Assembly: GCF_014297365.1 (NCBI RefSeq)
Contig: NZ_JACOQD010000001.1
Location: forward strand, 1 to 64,000
Reading direction: 5' to 3'
DNA from: Winogradskyella echinorum
GTDB lineage: Bacteria > Bacteroidota > Bacteroidia > Flavobacteriales > Flavobacteriaceae
Length of the DNA: 64,000 bases
Shown one piece after another: positions 1 to 11,300 of the stretch. Each line of letters opens with the position of its first letter. Positions within the stretch are counted from its first letter, which is position 1. Under the pieces are notes generated by a model, which saw only the letters and a program-made list of their open reading frames with translations, was not told the origin of the DNA and searched no databases. Position numbers and translations under genes: made by a program.

Positions 1-3000
1 AGCCTCAGCTGTGTCATCAGCACCATTTCCATCAAGATCTGAGAAAAAACCAACATCTGAAGCGTCTATAACTCCGTCATTATTATCATCTTGACTACCA
101 TTACCAGCTTCATCTACATCGAATATTCCATCGTTATCTGAATCTAAATCAAAAACATCATCAACACCATCACCATCAGAATCGGCACAGTTACTTGAGA
201 AAACACTAACAAAATCGAGCGCAGCTCCTGCGGAAGTAGAGCTACCAGGAGGAGTTGCTTCAAATTGAATCGTTGTGGCACTCGTTGTAGCTACAAATGT
301 TTGTGAAAATAAATACCAAGTTTTTGGACCAATAATCCCGCCTATTTCTCCTTGAGCAATTGCAGAAAGCGTTTGACTGTAAAGCGATGCGTTAGTTGCA
401 TCCAATACATCAACATCTAAAGTTACATCAGTACCAGTAGTATGACCAACATCTTCTCCCCAGTAAAAAGAAAGTGTATAAGTTTCTCCTGGAATTGTAT
501 TTATAGTCTGAGATAGTACATTATTTACACCACCAGTAACATTATTGTTTCCTAATACATCTAAGTATTGATTACCATTATATGCATTGGCAAAAGTATT
601 AGACGACCAACTAGGCGATTGTCCACCTATCCAGCCATCTAAATTCTGCGTGTAATTCCATCCTGTTAAAGTATTAGTGTTATAAGTAGCACCTATAAAT
701 GTGCCCGCTGAACTCGTGTTACTTGCATCAGGGAATTCTGCTTGACTAGAAAAATCTCTAAGTTCAAAATTTCCATTTACTACAAGATTTCCACATCCTT
801 CATCTACGTCTAATATACCGTCATTGTCATCATCTTCATCACATAAATCCGCTATACCATCACCATCATTGTCTGGATTACCAGATGCCACAGCATCACA
901 CGGGTCGGCTGTTACAGCTAAAGTAGCACATTGGGTTTGAGAACATTCTAAATCGGGATGAGAGATCACTACACAATAATCATTCCCATTTAATGTAGGG
1001 TTTGTAATAATATTTAAGTTAGCAGTTGTTACCCCAGAATACGTGGCATCATTTACTAATGCTGTACCTCCTAAAGCAGGATCTCCTAAATACCATTGAT
1101 AAGTAGTAGCCCCAGAAACATTTACAGCAGAACCACCACTATAGTTTGGTATAGTATTAGGTGCTGTTCCTGTATAATCTGTAGTAGCTGTTGCTGTAGT
1201 AGTTACTGCGAATACAGCGGTATTTCCATCAGTTTCTGATTGATTAGTTGGTGAACTATCTATTGCAACCTCTGTTGCTGTGGTTACATTTGTATTTGTA
1301 CCAGTGTACGCAGTTCCTGAAGTTATTACCTGACCATTACCATCATAACCGGTCCCATCTACTTCTCCATCATTATTAGTATCTATGTGTCCTGCTTCAA
1401 TTGCATCGTTACAGCCATCGTTATCAGAATCTAAATCGAAAATATCATCGACACCGTCGTTATCTGTATCTAAGGACACGCAATAACTAAGTTCATAAAA
1501 CTGCATAGTCACGTCACTACCTCCTGATGCAACTTGTTTTCCTACAGTTATCTCGATCGTTGTAACTGGTCCATTAATATCTACTTCAATAGCATTATTT
1601 GGGGCATTTGCACCTCCTTGAGTACTCACTACGCTTTGCCCAGTAATAGTAATATTGGGCTCTCCTACTGGATCTACACCCACTATATTTATTGGAACAT
1701 TCTGCGCTCCATTTATTGCAGTAAAATCCGCTCTATCCTGATTATCTAAACCTCCAAACTTAAAGTTTACATTATATACAGGTTCTGAGAATGTATATGT
1801 ATACACAGCAACATCACCATTGGTAAAATCTGTATTGTTCGGTTGTGTTCTTACAAATGCACCTGTAACACCAGCTGCTGTATCATCTTCCACACCACCA
1901 TTCCAGCCAGCACTTCCCTGTAAATCAAAAGTAGCATCAACATCAACTCCGCCATAAGCATATATGTTATTGACAACAACTGGATCACTAGAATTATCAT
2001 TAAATGTTTGACCTAAAGTGACAAAGCCCGATGAACAGTCTAATTCATTAATATCTAAAATACCATCATTATCATCATCCTCATCACATAGATCACTAAT
2101 ACCATCTCCATCATTATCTGGATTTCCTGATGCCACTGCATCACAAGGGTCTGGGCTTATCGTTAATGTAGCACATTCTACATTTTCACATAAATTATTA
2201 GTATTTGTGATAATTACACAATATTGATTACCATCCAATGAAGCATCTGTAGATACACTAAGTACCGAAGTAGTTACACCAGAATAAGTAGCATCATCAA
2301 CTAACGTAGTCCCACCTGAATTTGGATCACCTAAATACCATTGATATATAAAACCAGTAGCGGCAGTAGTTGCTGAAGGGTCTGTGAAATCTGGAGTTGT
2401 ATTTGGTGCTGTACCAGTGTAAACAGAAGTACTTGTGATTGTCGCATTCTCAACACTAAAGGTCGCTGTATTACCCGCCAATTCTGATTGATTTGCTGGC
2501 GCAGTATAATTAACTTGAGTAGCTGTTGTTACATTACTATTAGTACCGCTGTAAGCTGTCGTTGCCCCTGTTACTTGGCCATTAGAGTCATAATCCGAAC
2601 CATCAACTTCACCATCGTTATTATCATCTACATGACCTGCTTCTATGGCATCATTACAACCATCATTATCACTATCTATATCTAAATTATCGGTTATACC
2701 ATCTTCATCCGTATCTTGACATACTACTCCAGAAATTGTAATAGAAGTTGTTGTGATTTCTGTAATAATATTTCTAGAACCATCAATATCATCAACTATT
2801 AAATTAAAAGAGCTTGTTGGTGTATCTGGTATAAATGTTGCTCCATAACCAAATTGAATTCCATTGTCTCCATTATTAAAGATTGCTTCTGAAACAGCAC
2901 CTTGAGCAACTAAATTAGTAAAATTCCAACCATCGAGTTCTGCTTGAGTAACACCTGAAACTGGAGTGGCACCTGCAGGAAATGTAACAATCTGGGCAGA

Positions 3001-4800
3001 AGCAAGTGTATTAGTTCCACTAGTTAAATTAGACCATGTACCAGTAACATCTGCGGCTATTACATCCTTGGCTGTAGAATTATCCATATTACCAATATTG
3101 CCAAAGCCAATTGATTCTATATTAAAAGGCACACCATTGGCAGAAACCGCTGTTATTAAAAGTTTTGGTTGATCATTAGGATCATTACTACCGACCTCAA
3201 AATAGATAGTCCCATTTGTTGTATCATTTATTATTGTACCATCATTGGGACCAACTCCGAGTATATTGTTTGTACCGTTACCTCCAGCAGCAGTCAGAAT
3301 AACTTGATTTCCTTGCGCATCTTCATAAACTAATCGACCTGGAGTATCAACATCACCTGTTTGACTAAGAGCCGTATTTAAATTAAATGGTGTAGCGGTA
3401 ATTGGAGTACAACCTTCATTTGCATCTAAAATCCCATCATTATCATTATCTAAATCCGACGAATCAAATACACCATCACAATCTTTATCATTTTCAGAGA
3501 TACTTACTTTATTATTTGAAAGATTTGTATCTGTTTGTGTTAGTCCATTTATTTTTGCACTATATGTTATAGGCAATGTAATTGACGAAACACTTGTTTC
3601 TACTGTAAGTGTTACACTCTCACCTGGTTGTAAACCAAAAATCACCCACTTATTATCTACTGAATTATATGTCGCGGATCCTGATCCTGACGAAAAAATT
3701 GCTGTGCTATTTGTGTAAGTTAAACCTGCTGGTAATGGTGCTTCTATCTCAAAATCGTTTGCATAATTTGCACTGTTATTAGTAACAGTAGTAATAATAT
3801 TTATCGATGAAGATGTACATACACTTGTTGACGACTCTATATCGGCATCAATACTTAAATCTATGGATGTATTAAAACCTAAACTATCAGAATTATAAGC
3901 GGTAAAAGCTATATCAGTGTTTCCTGAGGTTGTATGTATAAACTTTACTATTTGAGCGGAATTTCCAGCAGTTATTCCAAAATCACTTAATAAAAATGCT
4001 AATACTCTGAAGTCTCGATAAGAGTTAACAGCAAATGTACTAACAACATTTCCAGTATTAGGATCAACTCTATAAATTGTCCAGTTAACCCCAGCAACTA
4101 CAGGTGTAGAAGAAAAATCTACTACAACTAAATTACCCACAGTATTACCTAAATTATCAACAAACCTAAAAGTGTCACTTCCTCCTGGCGCACCAGTCTG
4201 ATTTACAATTATGTCTGGAATATTATCAGTAATATTTGCTACAGAAAGTACGGTTAAATCATCATATTCAATATCTTGTGAATCAATATTAAAAAAATTT
4301 GTACTCATTTCTAGACCATTAGATCCATCCCTAACGAAATTTGTAGGAACAATAGGCGAATAGCTATAAATATAATCTGAAGCTGTATTTGTCTGATTAA
4401 CCCCTCCCCAGTTATAAGCGACACCCAATAATTCTGGATTACTATAATTTATTTCTCCTGGAATGGGGAAAGCACGAAAATTCGTCGGCGTAAATGTAAT
4501 TCCATTAGAGGTGAGTACTGCATCATCTACACCAGTAGAATAAGTAATTCCATTAGCTATAAACCCTAATAAATTATTTGAATCTGTGGCTATTACAGAG
4601 GACACCGTTGACGACTCAAAAAACCCTCCTTGGTCACCATATATAGTCGTAACACTTTGTTGTGCATTGACAATAAGAAATGACGATAATAAACCAAAAA
4701 TAAAACTAACCTTAAGTAAGATTAGTTTATCCAAAACAAAGTCTAAGTATAAATTATAATTGATATTCTTACTAAAAAAGAATTGATTAGAAATTTTCAT
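1..4800 (-). CDS. Giant secreted repeat protein with Ca-binding (TSP3-like) repeats, 3' end outside window
   Basis: Read on the minus strand from an ATG; 1,600 codons are open to the left edge, so the C-terminus is missing. A long N-terminus ends in a signal-peptide core ([11 protein letters not shown]... then AQQ near residue 46). Around residues 330-440 is a DUF11-like beta domain. Acidic DxDxDG repeats of the thrombospondin type-3/calcium-binding kind follow near residues 440, 693, 897, 1110, 1313 and 1540-1600 (for example [15 protein letters not shown]). Ig-like modules lie between them. Residues of about 693-905 recur at about 1108-1320 with an exact 415-residue offset. The family is usually exported by the type IX system and displayed on the surface; that is inference because the sorting domain is out of view. 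It has its own promoter candidate about 165 bp upstream. Confidence 0.85.
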   Translation of the reverse strand, partial: MKISNQFFFSKNINYNLYLDFVLDKLILLKVSFIFGLLSSFLIVNAQQSVTTIYGDQGGFFESSTVSSVIATDSNNLLGFIANGITYSTGVDDAVLTSNGITFTPTNFRAFPIPGEINYSNPELLGVAYNWGGVNQTNTASDYIYSYSPIVPTNFVRDGSNGLEMSTNFFNIDSQDIEYDDLTVLSVANITDNIPDIIVNQTGAPGGSDTFRFVDNLGNTVGNLVVVDFSSTPVVAGVNWTIYRVDPNTGNVVSTFAVNSYRDFRVLAFLLSDFGITAGNSAQIVKFIHTTSGNTDIAFTAYNSDSLGFNTSIDLSIDADIESSTSVCTSSSINIITTVTNNSANYANDFEIEAPLPAGLTYTNSTAIFSSGSGSATYNSVDNKWVIFGLQPGESVTLTVETSVSSITLPITYSAKINGLTQTDTNLSNNKVSISENDKDCDGVFDSSDLDNDNDGILDANEGCTPITATPFNLNTALSQTGDVDTPGRLVYEDAQGNQVILTAAGGNGTNNILGVGPNDGTIINDTTNGTIYFEVGSNDPNDQPKLLITAVSANGVPFNIESIGFGNIGNMDNSTAKDVIAADVTGTWSNLTSGTNTLASAQIVTFPAGATPVSGVTQAELDGWNFTNLVAQGAVSEAIFNNGDNGIQFGYGATFIPDTPTSSFNLIVDDIDGSRNIITEITTTSITISGVVCQDTDEDGITDNLDIDSDNDGCNDAIEAGHVDDNNDGEVDGSDYDSNGQVTGATTAYSGTNSNVTTATQVNYTAPANQSELAGNTATFSVENATITSTSVYTGTAPNTTPDFTDPSATTAATGFIYQWYLGDPNSGGTTLVDDATYSGVTTSVLSVSTDASLDGNQYCVIITNTNNLCENVECATLTISPDPCDAVASGNPDNDGDGISDLCDEDDDNDGILDINELDCSSGFVTLGQTFNDNSSDPVVVNNIYAYGGVDVDATFDLQGSAGWNGGVEDDTAAGVTGAFVRTQPNNTDFTNGDVAVYTYTFSEPVYNVNFKFGGLDNQDRADFTAINGAQNVPINIVGVDPVGEPNITITGQSVVSTQGGANAPNNAIEVDINGPVTTIEITVGKQVASGGSDVTMQFYELSYCVSLDTDNDGVDDIFDLDSDNDGCNDAIEAGHIDTNNDGEVDGTGYDGNGQVITSGTAYTGTNTNVTTATEVAIDSSPTNQSETDGNTAVFAVTTTATATTDYTGTAPNTIPNYSGGSAVNVSGATTYQWYLGDPALGGTALVNDATYSGVTTANLNIITNPTLNGNDYCVVISHPDLECSQTQCATLAVTADPCDAVASGNPDNDGDGIADLCDEDDDNDGILDVDEGCGNLVVNGNFELRDFSSQAEFPDASNTSSAGTFIGATYNTNTLTGWNYTQNLDGWIGGQSPSWSSNTFANAYNGNQYLDVLGNNNVTGGVNNVLSQTINTIPGETYTLSFYWGEDVGHTTGTDVTLDVDVLDATNASLYSQTLSAIAQGEIGGIIGPKTWYLFSQTFVATTSATTIQFEATPPGSSTSAGAALDFVSVFSSNCADSDGDGVDDVFDLDSDNDGIFDVDEAGNGSQDDNNDGVIDASDVGFFSDLDGNGADDTAEA

Positions 4801-4966
4801 ATTATTATAAGAGTAAAATTATGCTACAGTATTATTCTTTTTATTAAAACACCTTAAACCTAATTTGTACCAAGCATTTTCGCTAAAGCACATATTTCTT
4901 AGATAAAGCGCGTATTACTTATTCAATCTATCTGTAAAATTAAATTCAAAAATATCGTTAAAGTGA

Positions 4967-4998
4967 CAAATATATCCGACGAAACGCATAAAAACAAA
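4967..4998 (-). promoter_or_regulatory. Promoter candidate for the giant repeat protein
   Basis: On the minus strand there is TTTG (4995-4998), a 20-bp spacer, and TATATTTG (4967-4974). This is a full match to the Bacteroidota consensus TTTG-N19/20-TAnnTTTG. It predicts a leader of about 160 nt before the start codon at 4800. Confidence 0.55.
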
Positions 4999-5288
4999 TT
5001 TTTATAGAATTAATCAATAAAAAATAGATTCAATATTTATTTAAAATATATGATATATAAGACACATTAGGATGTCTACAAGTCACATTAAGATTTTGCT
5101 TTTAAAATCAAAATCTTTTTTTATGAAGAGATTAGCTATTAGTCAACTTCAAAAAAAATGTAAGAAAATCAGTTCTAAAATTTTCTTAACGCAAAATTAC
5201 AAAAAAGAATAACATCTTTTTAATACTTACGAATTTGATAATAGCCTGGTTTTAAAAAAGTGAAGTTTATCCTACTAACTCGCATAAC

Positions 5289-5330
5289 TCTATAATCTTT
5301 TTACACAATTTCGCGTAAAAAGATTATAGA
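5289..5330 (-). terminator. Long perfect hairpin downstream of the OmpA-family gene
   Basis: The arms TCTATAATCTTTTTAC (5289-5304) and its exact reverse complement (5315-5330) make a 16-bp perfect stem with a 10-nt loop. It lies 86 bp beyond the stop codon of the OmpA gene. It is AT-rich and has no clean U run, so it could be a terminator, an mRNA 3'-end stabiliser or a protein-binding site. Confidence 0.5.
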
Positions 5331-5415
5331 ATAAAAATGTGAAAATAATTTAGAAAAGTAACAACTCTATATTATTGAAAAGTACGTAATAAAAAGCTTT
5401 AGACATAAAACGATT

Positions 5416-7371
5416 TTATTCTTTAATAAGAAACATTGACCTTCTATTTAATTGATGCTCAGCATCTGTACATTCAACAGAGTTAACACATTTGTTTATT
5501 AACTGGGATTCACCAACCCCCTTAGCCGACAACCTATTTTTAGATACACCTTTATCAATTAACCATTGTAAAGTCGATTTTGCTCTAGCTTGTGACAGCT
5601 TTAAATTATAAGAATCTTTACCTCTAGAATCTGTGTGCGATTCTATACTAATCTTTAATTGAGGGTATTCATCTAATGCCGTTAAAATTTTAGCTAACTC
5701 TATTTCTGCATCTAATCGAATATTAGACTGATCATAATCAAAATAAATGGGCTGAAGTGTTAATTTACAGCCCAAGTCATTAGGCGGACAAGGATCTGTC
5801 TCTTTTAGGGTCATAGGCATATTTAAAACAATAGGCATTTCGATAGTTTTAGGGTTTTTAGGAGTTTCTAGTACTTTCTCTTCGGGATTATAACCATCTT
5901 TCTTAGCTCTTAAAACATATGCTTCATTACAATCTAAATTGAATGTAAAAATAGCATCATCACCAACTGTCATGGTCTGTATTACATCGTTATTACTATT
6001 TAAGAGGGCAACTTCTGCATTGGGTATTAATTCATTTGTTTCTTCATCTAATATTGGGCCTTGAATAGTAATTTGGCAACGCTCCCAAATTTGATATATG
6101 TCATCACTTTTACTTCCTCTGTCACCTTCTCTATTTGATGTAAAATACCCAATTCTATTTTCCTTTATTATAAAGCTAAAATCATCTTTAGTACTATTAA
6201 TAGGTTCTCCAAACGTTACTATTTCACCGAAATCATCTTCCATTACTTTAGTAATAAAAATATCTAAACCACCCAATCCTTTGTGGCCATCACTTGAGAA
6301 ATAGAGATTATCTTCTGCACTAACAAATGGAAATGTCTCTCTAGCCACTGTATTGATTTTATCTCCTAAGTTTGTTGGTGTTGTATAAAGGTCTTCACTC
6401 AAAATGTCTACATACCAGATATCAGACATACCAAGAGTTCCCGGCATGTCAGAAGCAAAATACAGTCTATCTTCATCCGGACTTAGTGCAGGATGACCAA
6501 TTGAGTAACTATCATCATTAAATGGAAGTTCTTTTACATTTCCCCAAGTATCGCCAATCTTGGTAGCCTTATAAATTTTAAGCCTAACAACATGATCTTT
6601 ATCCCTTCTTTTTTTACCATATAAAAAATTATTTCTAGTAAAATACATGGTATTTCCATCTTTTGTAAATACCGCAGATGACTCATGGTACTCTGTATTT
6701 ACATCCCCTTTTAAAATTTCTACCTCTTGAAGATTTAGGTCTTCATCTACAACTACTTGGTATAAATCTAAAAAAGGCTGTTTATCCCATCCGGAAAGGT
6801 CTACATTTTTATCCTCAAATTCATTTATAGACTTATCACTTGAGGCAAAAACAATTTTATCCCCAAAAAATGACGGTCCAAAATCAGAAAACTCAGTATT
6901 TACTTTAATTTTTTCAATTTCAAAGAGTTTATCATGTACTCCTTTTTCGAAAAGTGTATCTGCAACATTTTTATAAGAATCTATAGCTATAGCCTTTCCG
7001 CCTTTGGACTTATAAATGGCCATTAATTTATCTGCTTCCTTATGTTGCCCAATACTTTTTAGACATTGTGCAGCTCTGAAATAATCTATTGTTACTGCTT
7101 CACTAGGAAATTCTTGTATTAAACTATAATACCATTTCGTAGCACCTGAATATTCACTATTAAAATAATATGTATCACCTAATTTTCTATAAATCTCTGC
7201 AGAATGATATCCTTTTTCAACCACCTTTAAATAAATTTCGCGCGCATCTATATAATGATACTTGTCATATTTTGCATCTGCCTTTTGAATTTTTGATATC
7301 TGAGCAAAAGAATTAGCACAAACAATAAGGCCTAAAAAGCTTAAAATAGTTTTATATATATATGTTTTCAT
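5416..7371 (-). CDS. OmpA-family protein with PD40 beta-propeller repeats (T9SS-associated)
   Basis: 651 residues. A signal peptide (ending about NSFAQ) is followed by a TPR-like helical region (about 25-125). Next come PD40/WD40-like blades with SPDEDRLYFASD and SAEDNLYFSSD motifs (about 160-420), a carboxypeptidase-regulatory-like fold (about 430-520), and a C-terminal OmpA domain (about 540-651) with the peptidoglycan-binding signature around SHTDSRGKDSYNLKLSQARA. The protein should sit on the periplasmic face of the outer membrane and grip peptidoglycan. It is the third gene of an adhesin-PorP/SprF-OmpA set and starts 12 bp after the PorP/SprF gene, so it is almost certainly cotranscribed. 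Such triads support type IX export and surface attachment of the adjacent adhesin; the exact role here is inferred. Confidence 0.9.
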   Translation of the reverse strand: MKTYIYKTILSFLGLIVCANSFAQISKIQKADAKYDKYHYIDAREIYLKVVEKGYHSAEIYRKLGDTYYFNSEYSGATKWYYSLIQEFPSEAVTIDYFRAAQCLKSIGQHKEADKLMAIYKSKGGKAIAIDSYKNVADTLFEKGVHDKLFEIEKIKVNTEFSDFGPSFFGDKIVFASSDKSINEFEDKNVDLSGWDKQPFLDLYQVVVDEDLNLQEVEILKGDVNTEYHESSAVFTKDGNTMYFTRNNFLYGKKRRDKDHVVRLKIYKATKIGDTWGNVKELPFNDDSYSIGHPALSPDEDRLYFASDMPGTLGMSDIWYVDILSEDLYTTPTNLGDKINTVARETFPFVSAEDNLYFSSDGHKGLGGLDIFITKVMEDDFGEIVTFGEPINSTKDDFSFIIKENRIGYFTSNREGDRGSKSDDIYQIWERCQITIQGPILDEETNELIPNAEVALLNSNNDVIQTMTVGDDAIFTFNLDCNEAYVLRAKKDGYNPEEKVLETPKNPKTIEMPIVLNMPMTLKETDPCPPNDLGCKLTLQPIYFDYDQSNIRLDAEIELAKILTALDEYPQLKISIESHTDSRGKDSYNLKLSQARAKSTLQWLIDKGVSKNRLSAKGVGESQLINKCVNSVECTDAEHQLNRRSMFLIKE

Positions 7372-7383
7372 ATTTTTTATAAT

Positions 7384-8319
7384 TTAGAAAAATCTTGGGG
7401 TTAATATTTTCTCAATTTTTTCAAAAACATCGAATTTTAAGAAAATTTCGAAAGAACCATCACTATAATCTTCAACATCAGTTGTTTGAAAATCATATCC
7501 CATACCAATAAACATCTTGTTATTAATTTGAAATCCTGCCATAGCACTTATTGCAGCATCCCAACGGTACGAAGCTCCAATCGTAAACTTATCATTGATA
7601 AGAAAATTTCCAGAAAGATCTACTTGTAGTGGAGATCCGCTAACAAACTTTAGCATAGTTGCAGGTTTAAACTTTACCTCATCACTAATACTGGCTACAT
7701 AACCAGCGATAAAAAAGTAGTGTAATCTATCAATAGCATAAGCATCTGCATTGATATCATCTAAATTCTCTGAATTATAGTGCTTGGAATTCAATAAATT
7801 AGGTACAGATAAACCTAGATATAATTTATTTGTATTATAATAAACACCTGCACCAAGTTGCGGTTGTAATTTAGATTCTAAATTGTCTGAAAATTGAACG
7901 TCGTTGCTATCGTAAATATTCAATTTTGTATAATCTACATTAAGTAAATCAACACCTGCCTTAACTCCAAAAGATAGTCTTCCTTCTTCCGATAAAATTA
8001 ATGAGTACGAATAATCTACCACAAGATTTGTTTCTGTTGAAGGCCCAATCTTATCCATTACAAGAGATAAACCGAGACTAGATTGCTTTAACTCACCAAA
8101 TGGTTTACTTACTGTAAATGTTGCTGTTTTAGGTGCTCCATCAAATCCGACCCATTGCGATCTATACAACAAACCAAAACTTAATGCTTCTTTAGACCCA
8201 ATATAACCAGGATTAATCACCTGAGTATTATACATATATTGTGTGTATTGTGCATCTTGCTGTGCATTGCCAAAATAAGCGCACATTAAAACTAATAATA
8301 AAGTGTAATAATTTTTCAT
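7384..8319 (-). CDS. PorP/SprF family type IX secretion outer-membrane protein
   Basis: 311 residues. It begins with a signal peptide ending in YFGNAQQ, then the family hallmark QDAQYTQYMYNTQVINPGYI and the SQWVGFDGAPKT block. The rest alternates short polar and hydrophobic stretches, as in an outer-membrane beta barrel, and ends in an aromatic residue (RFF). PorP/SprF proteins bind type IX cargo with B-type C-terminal domains and help keep it on the cell surface. It lies 13 bp after the giant adhesin gene and 12 bp before the OmpA gene, so this copy is probably dedicated to that adhesin. Several paralogues per genome are normal, so a specific symbol is not given. Confidence 0.9.
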   Translation of the reverse strand: MKNYYTLLLVLMCAYFGNAQQDAQYTQYMYNTQVINPGYIGSKEALSFGLLYRSQWVGFDGAPKTATFTVSKPFGELKQSSLGLSLVMDKIGPSTETNLVVDYSYSLILSEEGRLSFGVKAGVDLLNVDYTKLNIYDSNDVQFSDNLESKLQPQLGAGVYYNTNKLYLGLSVPNLLNSKHYNSENLDDINADAYAIDRLHYFFIAGYVASISDEVKFKPATMLKFVSGSPLQVDLSGNFLINDKFTIGASYRWDAAISAMAGFQINNKMFIGMGYDFQTTDVEDYSDGSFEIFLKFDVFEKIEKILTPRFF

Positions 8320-8332
8320 ACGATTTTGGGGT

Positions 8333-11300
8333 TTATTTTCTCTTTATATATAAATAGCCATTGTTGGTAAGGGTCTCGCTGTCTAGGAATCTTCTTAGAA
8401 TGTAAAAGTAAGTTCCGGTAGGTAATTCTTCGTCCTTTTTAATGGTTGCTCTTCCTTCAGAAATACCTCTAAAGACTTTGTCGTTTATACCATACCCATC
8501 CATCTCGTAGACTAAAATTCCCCATCTATTATAGATTTTTAAATTGTTGTTCGGATAACGTTCTATACCTACAATTCTAAAAAACTCATTATCGCTATCT
8601 CCATCTGGAGAAATTCCGTTAAATATTTCGAAATCAGGGTCTAGAATATCGGGTAATAGTGTTACCGTTGGATCGTCTGGTTCTCCATCATTATTTTCAT
8701 CGAAATCTTCTAAATCAAATGGATCATCAGATAAATCAGTAACTACCTCATCATCTTCATTTTTAGCAACTACAGTAGATTGATTTGTAACTTGCATATT
8801 ATCTAGATCCGTTTGTGTTAATTGATACGTTGCTGTAAAGGAACTAGTATCAATATCACCTGGCATTAATACAGCTATAGGATCTCCCACGATTAAAGTA
8901 CCTGGAATAGCATCTTGTACCACAACATCAAATAATGGTTTTAAACCAATATTTTCAATTTTATATGTATAAGCAATAGTTTCACCAATTTCTGCCATAT
9001 TATCACCATTATCATCCATGAACACACCAACTTTTTCGAAAGACATTGAACCAGGGTTATCACATAAAACTGTATCTGTAGTATCGTCTTCCGTAACACT
9101 ATCATTATCTGATAAATCACTTAACACTACTCCGTCAGAACTAATTGCCGTAACCGTAGCTTGATTCACTACAAGTTCTGCATCTATATCTGTTTGAAGT
9201 ATTGAGTAATCTGCCGTATAAACCCATAACTCGTCTATATCTAACTCATTATCTAAATCAATATCTCCAGATGCTAAGACTAATACTCCACCTAACATAG
9301 AATCCACCACTTCTACAGAACTTATGGTTGTATTACCTTGGTTAGAAACACTTAATGTATAGGTAATTGTTTCACCCACACTACTACAACCATCACCATC
9401 TTCATCATTAAATACAGCTGTTTTAATTAGGGCTATATCTGCTACTTGGCATAGAGTTGTTTCAGTAGTATCATCTTCAGACGAAGCATCATCATCAGAC
9501 AAATCACTGATAACTGCTCCTTCTATACTCACTCCCGTTACTGTGGCCTGGTTAAGAACAATTCCTGCATCAATTTCAGTTTGATTAACTGCGTAATCTG
9601 AAGTATATATCCATATTTCGTCTACATCTAATTCATTATCCAAGTCTGTATCTCCCGACCCTAAAGTAATTACTCCTCCCAATAATGGGTCTGATAATTC
9701 TATTGTATTGATGCTTGTATTACCTTGGTTAGTAACTGTAAATGTATAAGTGATAGTTTCTCCTACATCACTACAACCGTTTCCATTCTCATCATTAAAT
9801 TCACCTGTTTTTATTAAGGCTATGTCTGAGCGTTGACATAAAGTTGTTACTGTATTTTCATCTTCTAATACACTATCATTGTCTGATAAATCACTTAAAG
9901 CATTACCTTCTAGGCTGATACCTGTTACAGTAGCCTGATTTATAACTTCTCCGGCATCTATTTGAGATTGTAGAATTGTATAATCTGCTGTGTAAATCCA
10001 TATTTCATTAGTATCTAATTCATTATCTAAATCAGTATCCCCAGAATCTAGCGCAATAACTCCACCTAATAATGGATCTGATAATTCAACAGAGTTAATA
10101 CTTGAATTACCTTCATTAGTAACTGTAAATGTATAAGTAATGGTTTCCCCTGCATCGCTACAATTATCTCCATTTTCATCATTAAAAGCACCCGTTTTTA
10201 CTAAAGCAATATCTGCATCATCACATAAATCTAAATTTGTGGCATCAACACAACAGGCATAAACTTCGAGCGAATTAATTACACCAGCAAGTGACGCTAC
10301 TGTCATCTGTACTTCATCAAAATCTACAGTTGTATTAAAGCCTATATAATAAAATGAATCTGTAGATGATGGTATAATATCAATAATTCCTAATGCATCT
10401 AAAGCTATTAAATTACTTGCTGTCTGCTGCTCTTGCTGAACATCATCAAGGTAAGTTGTAATAGTAATAGAACTCAATAATTCCGCTTCTAATAAGCCAT
10501 TGGTATCTCTTATGGTATAACCAGCCATAGTACCAGCTGGATAGTCTGAAAGCACATCTTTTATAGAAAAAGATGCTGTTGCTGCAACACCAGCAGTAAT
10601 GTTAATCAGTGCAAAATCACTATTATCTCCAGAAATAAGGTTTTGAGTATTATCTACCTCACAACCCACGCAAGCTATTCCGTTTATTCCGGTTAAGTTG
10701 TTATTAATTATAACTGGGTCGTTAGGATTATCTAAGGCATATGCTGAGTCACAATCTATTGGTCTGGCGCAAAAAATTTCAAGCACCATACCATAAACTC
10801 TTGTGCTGCCTAAATTTAATGATACTATCTGAGATAATGTAATTTGCACTTCATCGAAAGGTGCTGATGTAACAAAACCAACTCTTACAGACTCAGTGCC
10901 CGTTAATAGTAATCCTGAATTAACAGGTATTAATTGACTTGTTCCTGTTTGCGATTCTACTAATACTCCATCTAAATACGTTGAAATTGTAATAGCATCT
11001 AATAATTGTGAATTTAAAATTGTGGCATTTTCAATATCAAAGCCTGCATAGGTTTGAGCTGGATATTCAGCAACTTCGTCTTTAACAGCTATTGATCCTG
11101 TTGCAGCAACACCAGCAATCAAATTAATGGTTGCATAATTTCCAAGATTTGCATCAAATAGGTTATTAGTATTATTAACACTTCCAACACTCAGCAAGCC
11201 ATCAATACCTGTACGTTCATTAACAATTCTTACCGGATATTCTGGTTTAGTAACTGAAATAGGCGCATTACAGCTTAATTCTGGACCTTCACAAAAACGA

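Larger units (their letters stand above)
4801..5415. other. Intergenic region between two adhesin transcription units
   Basis: This 615-bp AT-rich stretch has no convincing coding sequence. It holds the promoter candidate at 4967-4998, a smaller inverted repeat with 9-bp arms AAGATTTTG/CAAAATCTT at 5090-5117 followed by a T run on the plus strand, and the strong hairpin at 5289-5330 behind the OmpA gene. Confidence 0.6.

Noticed and set aside
820..2690. Spaced repeats that could suggest a CRISPR array
   Set aside because: They are in-frame protein repeats of several hundred bases with diverged copies, not short identical repeats with unique spacers.
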